From NCBI GenBank assembly GCA_051162045.1, contig JBISDI010000016.1: DNA of 64,000 nt, one strand, 5' to 3'. Each line of letters begins with the position of its first letter. Within the stretch, counting starts at the first letter, position 1. Shown here piece by piece: positions 24,067 through 31,470 of the stretch. The notes beneath the pieces are model-generated. The model was given only the letters and a program-made list of their open reading frames with translations, did not search any database and had not been told where the DNA came from. Made by a program: the position numbers and the translations under genes. This DNA comes from Anaerozeibacter quisquiliarum (GTDB taxonomy: Bacteria > Bacillota > Clostridia > Christensenellales > Aristaeellaceae).

Positions 24067-25981
24067 GCGGCTCAGAAGCGAGGGCACGATCGGCCGCCTG
24101 ACCCTGCCCAATCGGGTCGTCATGCCGGCGATGGGCGTGAACCTCGCCGCGGCGGACGGCGGTGTGACCGACGACATCGTCGCGTTTTACGAGGCGCGGG
24201 CCAGGGGTGGCTGCGGCCTCATCATCACCGAGGTCACGCGCGTCGCCGGCGGTGCGGGCATCAGCGACCCCTGCCAGTTGGCGGCGTATCGGATGAGCGA
24301 CATCGCGGGGCTTGAGCGGCTCGCGGACGCCGTGCACAAGTACGGGACCCGCATCTTCATCCAGCTGCAGCATCCGGGGCGCGAGGCCTCTCAGGCGATC
24401 GGCGGCGAGCGGCCGGTCGCGCCCTCGGCCGTAGCGGCTCCGATGTCCGGCGTCGTGCCGCGCGCGTTGTCTGAAGAAGAGTGCGCGGAAATGGCGCGGA
24501 AATTCGTGCAGGCCGCCTGGATCGCGCAGACGGCGGGCGCGGACGGCGTGGAGCTGCACGCCGCGCATGGCTACCTGATTAACGAGTTCCTGTCCCCGGC
24601 CATGAACTTCCGCACCGACGCGTACGGCGGCAGCTTTGACGGTCGGATGCGCTTTGTGCGCGAGACCCTCGCGGGTATCCGCGCAATGTGCGGCGCGTTC
24701 CCGATCAGCGTGCGCATCAACGCCGAGGAGGCGCTGCCAGGCGGCATCGACCATGAAGAAGCCGCGAAGATCGCCCGCGCGCTGGAGGAAGCCGGCGCGG
24801 ACGCGATCAACGTGAGCTGTTATACGCAGGCCTGTCTCGAGCCCGGCACCTACGCGGAGGGCTACAAGCGGCATATGGCGGCGGCGGTCAAGCGCGCAGT
24901 CAATATCCCCGTCATCTCGGTCAGCAACATCAAGCACCCCGACGCGGCGGAGGCGCTGCTTGCGGACGGAACGTGCGACTTCGTGGGCGTCGGGCGCGCG
25001 CAGATGGCCGACCCCGACTGGTGCAACAAGGCGTTTTCCGGAACGACGGACGAGATCCGCAAGTGCATCGGCTGTCTCGGCTGCTTCGGCGAGATCGTGA
25101 AAACCCGGCGCGTCAAGTGCGCGGTCAACCCGGTCACCGGGCGCGAGCGCGAGTTCGCGCACCCCGCCTTGAATGGCGGCGGACGCGCCGTGGCCGTCGT
25201 CGGCGGCGGTCCCGCGGGGATCGAGGCGGCGCTGGTGCTGGCGGAGCGCGGCTTTAACCCGGTGCTGTTCGACGAAAACGCGCGGCTCGGCGGCACGCTC
25301 AACACGGCCGACAAGGGCTACGGCAAGGACAAGATCGCGCGCTATGTGGATTCGCTGATCGCGCAGGTTGAGCGCGCGGGCGTCGAGGTGCGCCTGGGTG
25401 AGGCGGTCACGCCCGAGGCGGTGCGCGCCATCGAGCCCTGCGGCGTGTTCGTGGCCTGCGGCGCGGAGCCGGTCGTTCCGAAGGTGCCCGGCGTCGACGA
25501 CGCGCGCGTATGCACGGCGGAGGACGTGCTGCTGGGCCGCGTTCGCCCCAAGGGCAGCGTGGCGGTGATCGGCTCCGGCATGACCGGCCTGGAGACGGCC
25601 GAGATGCTGGCGATGGACGGCTGCGCGCTGACGCTGGTGGAGATGCTGGACTCGCTCGGCCCCGGCATGTTCCCGACCGTGGTGGACGACGTGATGAGCC
25701 GCATCACGCCCCATAACCCGCGGGTGCTGGTGGGACACCGCCTTATGCGCGTCACGCCCGAGGGAGTTGCGCTTACGCGGCTGTCCGACGGCGCGACCGT
25801 GTCCGTGCGGGCCGACTGCGTCGTGCTGGCCGTCGGCGTGCGAGCGCGCAGGGCGGTGGCCGACGCGTTCCGCGCGGCCTTCTCCAACGTACATGTGGTG
25901 GGCGACGCACAAAGGGGCGGGCGCATCCTCGAAGCCACGCAGGACGCGCACGGCAGGGCGTTTGTGTTTGAACCGATGTGA
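24059..25981 (+). CDS. old-yellow-enzyme family NADH:flavin oxidoreductase with Fe-S cluster (FadH/BaiCD-like)
   Basis: The 640-residue protein has an FMN-binding TIM barrel (1-350), with the catalytic HAAHGYLINEFLSP. A Fe-S Cys set CIGCLGC...VKCAVNP is at about 340-360. A FAD/NAD(P)H reductase half begins with VAVVGGGPAGIEAAL (about 380) and includes VAVIGSGMTGLETAE. This is the layout of 2,4-dienoyl-CoA reductase, trimethylamine dehydrogenase and the bile-acid enzymes BaiCD/BaiH, which reduce or form C=C bonds next to a carbonyl. ATG 24059 overlaps the upstream stop. Confidence 0.93.
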   Translation: MYERLRSEGTIGRLTLPNRVVMPAMGVNLAAADGGVTDDIVAFYEARARGGCGLIITEVTRVAGGAGISDPCQLAAYRMSDIAGLERLADAVHKYGTRIFIQLQHPGREASQAIGGERPVAPSAVAAPMSGVVPRALSEEECAEMARKFVQAAWIAQTAGADGVELHAAHGYLINEFLSPAMNFRTDAYGGSFDGRMRFVRETLAGIRAMCGAFPISVRINAEEALPGGIDHEEAAKIARALEEAGADAINVSCYTQACLEPGTYAEGYKRHMAAAVKRAVNIPVISVSNIKHPDAAEALLADGTCDFVGVGRAQMADPDWCNKAFSGTTDEIRKCIGCLGCFGEIVKTRRVKCAVNPVTGREREFAHPALNGGGRAVAVVGGGPAGIEAALVLAERGFNPVLFDENARLGGTLNTADKGYGKDKIARYVDSLIAQVERAGVEVRLGEAVTPEAVRAIEPCGVFVACGAEPVVPKVPGVDDARVCTAEDVLLGRVRPKGSVAVIGSGMTGLETAEMLAMDGCALTLVEMLDSLGPGMFPTVVDDVMSRITPHNPRVLVGHRLMRVTPEGVALTRLSDGATVSVRADCVVLAVGVRARRAVADAFRAAFSNVHVVGDAQRGGRILEATQDAHGRAFVFEPM

Positions 25982-25993
25982 GAGGAGCGCTTA

Positions 25994-26839
25994 ATGATGG
26001 AAAACAAGGTATTCGTGCCGATGGATCGGCTGGCGAATTTCATGAAGAACGGCGCGATGAACCACCAGTACGGCATTCAGGTGTTCGTGAACCTGGATAC
26101 GGAAAGGGCGCAGGCGCTGCTGCCGCCTCCGCTCAAGGTCGCGGATCCCGGCATGGGTTACATCTACATCGTCAACATTCGTGAACCCACCTTCGGGCCA
26201 TGGTACATGGAGGGCGGCATCGGCATCATGGCCGAGTACAACGGCGTCACCGGCCTGCACTTCCTGGGCCTGATGCTCTCGGGCCCCGGCGCGCTGATGG
26301 GCATGATCTCCGGGCGCGAGACGAGCGGCCTGCCCAAGAAGCTGTGCGAAAGGATTCATGTAGAGCGGCTTGACCGTCGGGGCCATTGCTTCATCGAGCG
26401 CGGTGGCGTGCGGCTGGTGGACGTAGAGCTCGACATGGGGCGGTACAACCAGCCCGGTTTTGCGACCGCGCAGGAGGGCTGCTCGCGCGCAAATCCGATC
26501 GTGACCGGCGGCGGCTGCCTGAACTTCCGGTACAGGATCGACCCGGACGCGGGATTCAACGGCATGGAGATACTCGCCTATGACAGCCCCACCCGGTTTA
26601 CCGCCTGGGATCCGGCGACGGCGAAGGTCACGCTGAACTCGACGCCGAACGATCCTTGGGGCGAGCTGCCCATTGTCTCGGTGATCGGCGCGGGCTGGAT
26701 GGTCAGCGACAACTGGGTTGACAGCCTGACGACGCTGCACAAATACCCCGACGCGCAAGTGCCGGAGGTGATGCAGTACCTGTTCACCGGGCGCTACGAC
26801 CAGTGTACGCTGTGCCGCGAGCATCAGGTATACGAGTAA
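25994..26839 (+). CDS. acetoacetate decarboxylase (ADC) superfamily protein
   Basis: The 281-residue protein has the ADC-family segment SGRETSGLPKKLCERI, in which one Lys corresponds to the Schiff-base Lys of acetoacetate decarboxylase. The upstream AQALLPPPLKV is also typical. Besides decarboxylation, the superfamily includes aldolase/dehydratase- and hydratase-like members, so the reaction is open. It lies 12 bases after the flavoenzyme gene and 12 before the SDR gene, in one operon. ATG 25997 is an alternative start. Confidence 0.85.
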   Translation: MMENKVFVPMDRLANFMKNGAMNHQYGIQVFVNLDTERAQALLPPPLKVADPGMGYIYIVNIREPTFGPWYMEGGIGIMAEYNGVTGLHFLGLMLSGPGALMGMISGRETSGLPKKLCERIHVERLDRRGHCFIERGGVRLVDVELDMGRYNQPGFATAQEGCSRANPIVTGGGCLNFRYRIDPDAGFNGMEILAYDSPTRFTAWDPATAKVTLNSTPNDPWGELPIVSVIGAGWMVSDNWVDSLTTLHKYPDAQVPEVMQYLFTGRYDQCTLCREHQVYE

Positions 26840-26851
26840 GGAGGTTGAGCA

Positions 26852-28747
26852 ATGGAATACGATCGCGCGTATTTTGCCGGTAAGGTCTGCGCCGTGACCG
26901 GCGGCGCGTCGGGCATCGGGCTGGCGCTGTGCGAGGAGCTGTTGGAAAGCGGGGCCGACAAGGTGGTGCTGGCCGACTTCAACCGCGAGAATCTAAAGAA
27001 GCATGAAGCGCGGCTGAATGAGGCGTACCCCGGCAAGGTGAAGGGCATCTTCTGCAACGTGACCATCGAAGGCGATGTGGAGCGCATGATCGGCGAGACG
27101 CGCGCGTTCGGCGGCGGGCGGCTCGACCTGCTTTTCAACAACGCGGGCGCGGGCCTGGCCGGCATGTTTACCCTGCAGCCGGACACGTTGCTGCCCAAGG
27201 GCATCGCCGCCGCCGAGCCGTCGACCAACGAGGACTGGGCGAAGGGCTTTGCCCTGAACTTCTACGGAGCGCTGTACGGCTGCCGGCACGCGCTGCCCAT
27301 CATGATCGACCAGGGCGGGGGTCAGATCGTCAACATCATCTCGGGCATCGCGTTCTCGCCGATGGCCTACCAGAGCATGTACGCCGCGACCAAGTCGGCG
27401 CTCAACGCGCTGACGCTTTCGCTGCGCGCGGAATACGCCCACCTGAACATCCGGTTCAACTCGGCCACGCCCGGCACGACGTCCACGGCCATCTTCGAGG
27501 GCAATACGCCGCCGCCCGAGGCGCAGTCGCCGCATCAGTCCGCCCAGCGCATCCTGAACGGCGTAGCGAGGAACGAGCGCCTGATCCTGGGCGACGACGG
27601 CGACGTCAGCGGCGCGACCCAATGCTTCCTGCCGGACGCCATGGCCCAAGTGTACGACGAGATCTACCTGGGCTTCGCGCGTCAGCGCAGAAGCGGAACG
27701 CTGTCCTTTATCGCGAGCTACGCGGAAAGGACGCCCGAGGAACTGGCGGCGCTGGACGCCTTGCAACAGCTGATCGAGATGGGCGAGTCGGGTATGGACG
27801 AGGCGGTGCTTGAGCGGCTTAGGGCCTATTGGGCGAACCGGCCGTCCGATACGGTGGACGAGGCATACTACAAGGACAAGACCGTCGCGGTCACCGGCGG
27901 CGCGTCCGGCGTCGGGCTGGCGCTGTGCGAGGAATTGCTCGCCTACGGCGCGGAGAAGGTGGCGCTGGCCGATTACAACCGCGGCAGCCTCGAGGCCCAG
28001 GTGCGGCGGCTCAACGGCCTGTACCCCGGCAAGGTCATGGGCATCCCCTGCGACGTCAGCGCGGAGGAAGACGTGCAGGCGATGATCGCCGCCGCGACGG
28101 CGTTCTTCGGCGGCCGGCTCGACATCCTCATCAACTGCGCGGGCGTCGGCCGTTCGGGCATGTTCACCGAGACGCCGGACACCGCCGGGATGATCGCCCG
28201 CTTGAAGGAACGCTGCGATGGCGACGGCGGCCTTGACGGGTTTGTCGATTCGCAGGCGGACTGGGAGAGGGTGTTCGCCGTCAACTTCTACGGGGCGCTG
28301 TACGGTTGCCGCGCAGCGCTCGCGGTGATGCTTGCGCAAGGGCACGGTCAGATCGTCAACGTCATATCGGGCACGGCTTTCACGCCGATGCCCTACCAGG
28401 CCAGCTACTCCGCCAGCAAGGCGGCGCTGAACGCGCTGACCTTGGTGCTGCGCTACGAGTACTGGGACGCGGGCATCCGGTTCAACTCGGCCACGCCCGG
28501 CACGACGGCCACGGCGATCTTCAAGGGGCTGCCCGCGCCTGCGGGCGCGCAGTCGCCTCGGCAGTCCGCGCTGCGTATCCTGGCCGGCGTCGCCGACAAC
28601 GAGCGCCTCATACTGGGCGACGACGCCGACGGGGTGAGCGCGATGATCTGGGGCAACCCCCAGGTGGCCAAGCGCTGGGATCAGTATTTCGAAGGCGTGG
28701 CCGCGTCGAGAAGGGCCGGCAACATGACGGCTTACGAGCCGCAGTGA
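26852..28747 (+). CDS. fused tandem short-chain dehydrogenase/reductase (two SDR domains)
   Basis: The 631-residue protein consists of two complete SDR domains. The first (about 8-300) has VTGGASGIGLAL, NNAGAG and YQSMYAATKSALNAL; the second (about 340-625) has VTGGASGVGLAL, NCAGVG and YQASYSASKAALNAL. Each has its own TGxxxGxG dinucleotide site and YxxxK catalytic pair. The halves are clear paralogues, with a 33-bp identical DNA segment at 27448-27480 and 28474-28506. SDR enzymes interconvert alcohols and ketones with NAD(P)H. Fusion suggests two consecutive or opposite-face reductions. It is the last gene of the cluster. Confidence 0.93.
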   Translation: MEYDRAYFAGKVCAVTGGASGIGLALCEELLESGADKVVLADFNRENLKKHEARLNEAYPGKVKGIFCNVTIEGDVERMIGETRAFGGGRLDLLFNNAGAGLAGMFTLQPDTLLPKGIAAAEPSTNEDWAKGFALNFYGALYGCRHALPIMIDQGGGQIVNIISGIAFSPMAYQSMYAATKSALNALTLSLRAEYAHLNIRFNSATPGTTSTAIFEGNTPPPEAQSPHQSAQRILNGVARNERLILGDDGDVSGATQCFLPDAMAQVYDEIYLGFARQRRSGTLSFIASYAERTPEELAALDALQQLIEMGESGMDEAVLERLRAYWANRPSDTVDEAYYKDKTVAVTGGASGVGLALCEELLAYGAEKVALADYNRGSLEAQVRRLNGLYPGKVMGIPCDVSAEEDVQAMIAAATAFFGGRLDILINCAGVGRSGMFTETPDTAGMIARLKERCDGDGGLDGFVDSQADWERVFAVNFYGALYGCRAALAVMLAQGHGQIVNVISGTAFTPMPYQASYSASKAALNALTLVLRYEYWDAGIRFNSATPGTTATAIFKGLPAPAGAQSPRQSALRILAGVADNERLILGDDADGVSAMIWGNPQVAKRWDQYFEGVAASRRAGNMTAYEPQ

Positions 28748-28841
28748 AATAGGCCTGAGGCGCGAGAGGAGCGCTGCGGCGCATAGGAGGGGAGTCTCCT
28801 ATGCGCCGCAGCGCTCCTCTCGCATCGCAGGCCTATTTCAC
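28744..28841. terminator. 98-bp palindrome ending the cluster (bidirectional terminator or palindromic repeat)
   Basis: Arms 28744-28788 and 28797-28841 match over 45 bases with only 4 adjacent mismatches, around an 8-base loop. The left arm includes the SDR stop codon and the right arm ends 19 bases before the stop of the convergent gene. It lacks a T tract, so a mobile palindrome is an alternative. Part of the core (GCGGCGCATAGG) recurs in the palindrome at 62723-62762. Confidence 0.8.
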
Positions 28842-28859
28842 TTGCCCGCGGGACAAATG

Positions 28860-31109
28860 CTACTGGAACAGCAGCTTCAGCGTGTTCGGGCCGGCGATAC
28901 CGGTGTGCTTCTCGCCGGGCATGGCGGCATTTTGAAACGCCAGGATCGCGCCCTTGGTGTTTTTGTCGTAGACGAGCGTCCTGTCGGTTTCGTACATGTA
29001 GTTCAGGTCGATCAGCCGATCCTGCACCTTGCCGACGGCCTTCTTGGCGTTCATGCTCTTGCCATAGAACTTGCCGACCCAGTTCTTGACCACCTTAAGC
29101 TGGGCGTCGGTGATGACCTGGCCGCTCGGGCCGGGCTTGGGCTTGGGCTGCGGCTCATAGGGCGAGGGATCGTCGTAGTGCCGGGCGTTCTTGTCGTAGA
29201 TCATCGTTTGCAGGTTGGGTTCGCACTCGCCCGTGGCCATAATACCGTACTGCGCCTGGAAGCGTTTGACCGCCTCCACCGTGCTCTTTCCATAGTTGCT
29301 CGTGACCGAGCCGTCGAAGTAGCCCAGCTTCTTCAGGCGCTGATTGAGCGCCTTGACCACCGGCGCGCTGTCGCCCTTGCTGAGTGTAAAGTAGATGTGG
29401 CAGCTCGCGCACGACTTGCTGCCCAGCTTCTTGAGCTGGCTGACCGTGATGTTGCCGGTCTGTTTGTAGCCCATCTGCTTCTGGAAGCGCTTGACCGCGG
29501 CCACGGTGTTCTCGCGGTAATGCCCGCCCGCGCTGGCGGCGGTGTAGTACAGCGCGCGCAGCCGCGTCTGCAAATCGCGCACGCGCACGCCCTCGTCGCC
29601 CTTGCGAAGCGCGATATAGGTCTCATAATAGGGGGCCTTGCCGCCAAACACCGCCTGCTGGAACTTGACCCCGGCCGTGCCGGTCTCGGTGTAGCCCATG
29701 TCGCCCTGCAGGTAGGTGACCGCGCGCTGGGTGGATTTGCCGTAGACGCCGTCCACAGCGCCCGACAGGTAGCCCAGCTCCTTGAGCCGCTGCTGCAGCC
29801 GCACGACCGCCTCGCCGCGCGAGCCGTTGGACAGCGTGGCATACTCGGGGGCTTCCTTCTTGGCGGCTTCCTCGCGGGCCTTCCGGGCGGCCTCGCGGGC
29901 GGCCTTCTCGCGGGCCTCGCGCTCCTTCTTATCGACCGGGTCCTCGAAGTCCGCGGGCTCGTCCTCGATGCCGGAGCCGTCGTTTTCGGGCTCCTCGGCA
30001 TCTTCTTCGGGGGCGGGCGCGGATTCGGGCGCGGCGGCGTCGAGGTCGGGCTGGACGATGCCGTCCTCCTGGCTGGCCGGGGCGCCCACCTCGAAGGCCT
30101 TGACGAAGTTCTGGTCGACTTCCCTGGCGGCGTCGTAGATCAGCAGCAATCCGTCGAAAGCCTTGAGCACCGGCTGATAGACCTCCGCCTTATTGAGCAT
30201 CGTGAACGGCTCGCACTCGCCGGTCAGCAGCGCGTAACGGTACACCACGAAGCTCTCGCCCACCGCGAAGATAAAGCCGTCGCCGACCGCCAGCTCGTTC
30301 AGCATCGGCTCGCCGAAGGCGCACATGTCGGATGCGCCCGCGCCGCTCGTGATGTTGTGGGCCATCAGGTGGGTCTGGCCGTCGATGGCCTGCAGGAAGT
30401 ACACGATGGGCCCCTCGACGGCCATCGCGGTGACGCCCTGCGCGACCGTATTGGTTTGCGCGTTGCCGCGCAGCCGCGTGGACAGCACGCCGCTTGCATC
30501 GAGCAGCGCTTCGAACCGATCGCCGACCTCAACCGTCGCGCGCTGGGCGGGGTAGATCGGATCGGCCAGGCTGTGCAGCACCGGGATGTAGAGCCGTTCG
30601 GCCGATTCGGTGGCCACCAGCAGGCCGTCGGCCGACAGGCGCAGCCGCGCGATCGGCGCGCCCGCGTTGCATGCGGGCTCGCTCGTGCCGAGCGCCGGGT
30701 CGTACTGCATCAGTGCCGAGGGGTTGTCGTGCGGCGCATAGAAGACCAGACCGTCCTCCTTCGACCAGACCGAGCCGATCGAGACGCTGGCAATCGCGGT
30801 CGGTTGGGGTACATCGGCCGCCACGTCCAGCGCAGTCAGCACGCCCTCGCGGTCGGTGTCGACGCAAAACTCGTCGGCCACCTCGTAGACCAGCGCGGTG
30901 TCGGAGGCGTAGACGACGGCGCGCACCCTCTCCTGAACGAGGGGCTCGCGCTCGCCCACCGCGCGCAGCAGGTTGCCCTCTCCGACATAGGCGCACAGTT
31001 CCGCGCCGTGCGCCGTCATGCCCTCTGCGGTGTTGCCTTCGGCCAGCGCAGTCGGGAACAGGCCGATTGAGACGGCCAGGACAAGCGAGAACGCCAAGAT
31101 TTTCTTCAT
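28860..31109 (-). CDS. secreted protein with multiple peptidoglycan-binding domains
   Basis: The 749-residue precursor has a signal peptide (MKKILAFSLVLAVS...ALAEG). A region of about 350 residues with propeller-like short strands follows, then an acidic linker, a charged Lys/Glu/Ala helix (about 405-435), and PG_binding_1-like repeats. Repeat signatures are VVRLQQRLKELGYLSGAVDG, VRDLQTRLRALYY and VKALNQRLKKLGYFDGSV; a last one is near the C-terminus (KVQDRLIDLNYM). It should sit in the cell wall, perhaps as a sensor or scaffold; no hydrolase motif is visible. GGGGAGGA precedes ATG 31107-31109. Confidence 0.85.
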   Translation of the reverse strand: MKKILAFSLVLAVSIGLFPTALAEGNTAEGMTAHGAELCAYVGEGNLLRAVGEREPLVQERVRAVVYASDTALVYEVADEFCVDTDREGVLTALDVAADVPQPTAIASVSIGSVWSKEDGLVFYAPHDNPSALMQYDPALGTSEPACNAGAPIARLRLSADGLLVATESAERLYIPVLHSLADPIYPAQRATVEVGDRFEALLDASGVLSTRLRGNAQTNTVAQGVTAMAVEGPIVYFLQAIDGQTHLMAHNITSGAGASDMCAFGEPMLNELAVGDGFIFAVGESFVVYRYALLTGECEPFTMLNKAEVYQPVLKAFDGLLLIYDAAREVDQNFVKAFEVGAPASQEDGIVQPDLDAAAPESAPAPEEDAEEPENDGSGIEDEPADFEDPVDKKEREAREKAAREAARKAREEAAKKEAPEYATLSNGSRGEAVVRLQQRLKELGYLSGAVDGVYGKSTQRAVTYLQGDMGYTETGTAGVKFQQAVFGGKAPYYETYIALRKGDEGVRVRDLQTRLRALYYTAASAGGHYRENTVAAVKRFQKQMGYKQTGNITVSQLKKLGSKSCASCHIYFTLSKGDSAPVVKALNQRLKKLGYFDGSVTSNYGKSTVEAVKRFQAQYGIMATGECEPNLQTMIYDKNARHYDDPSPYEPQPKPKPGPSGQVITDAQLKVVKNWVGKFYGKSMNAKKAVGKVQDRLIDLNYMYETDRTLVYDKNTKGAILAFQNAAMPGEKHTGIAGPNTLKLLFQ

Positions 31110-31166
31110 GGTGTGTTCCTCCCCCCAAAGCAAATCGCTCCGTCCGGACATACATATGACAGAGTT

Positions 31167-31195
31167 ATCTTACAATTTGTTCCAGCATACGTCAA
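31167..31195 (-). promoter_or_regulatory. promoter of the peptidoglycan-binding protein gene
   Basis: On the minus strand TTGACG (31190-31195) and TAAGAT (31167-31172) are 17 bases apart. The rest of 31196-31370 shows nothing I can assign. Confidence 0.6.
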
Positions 31196-31370
31196 TATAA
31201 ATTTCACATAGGCGGTTGCGTCGGATGGGGCAGGAAGGCACGGTATTATGCCAATCTCAAACATTCCCTCGTTCAGGATTTTGGCGGGTTTTACGCGGCG
31301 GGGGGGGGATGGCGTACGCGCCCGCATGCCGCCGAGCGGTCTGCCCATACCCTCCTTGGCGGCCTCGGGG

Positions 31371-31418
31371 CATTGACAAACCCGGCGCCGCAAGAGAGTG
31401 GCGCCGGGTTTGTCAATG
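31371..31418. terminator. perfect 19-bp inverted repeat downstream of the sortase gene
   Basis: 31371-31389 is the exact reverse complement of 31400-31418 around a 10-base loop. Each arm carries TTGACA at its outer end. It lies beyond a first terminator for the sortase operon and could be a second one, or a palindromic element. Confidence 0.6.
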
Positions 31419-31422
31419 GTCT

Positions 31423-31442
31423 GGGCCGCCCGAAGGCGGCCC
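31423..31442 (-). terminator. UUCG-capped terminator hairpin after the DUF11-sortase gene
   Basis: On the minus strand GGGCCGCC-TTCG-GGCGGCCC forms a perfect 8-bp stem with the very stable UUCG tetraloop, 28 bases after the sortase stop. Confidence 0.7.
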
Positions 31443-31470
31443 TCATAAATGATGCTGTCGCGGTAATTTT

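Noticed and set aside
23996..25951. 651-codon minus-strand ORF opposite the flavoenzyme
   Set aside because: It is a codon-bias shadow of the well-defined old-yellow-enzyme gene.
28842..31070. 742-codon plus-strand ORF opposite the peptidoglycan-binding protein
   Set aside because: No family motif or start site; the opposite strand has a signal peptide and recognised repeats.
31371..31418. Divergent promoter pair suggested by TTGACA in both arms of the inverted repeat
   Set aside because: No -10 sequence lies at a suitable distance on either strand, and the position after an operon end fits a terminator or palindrome better.
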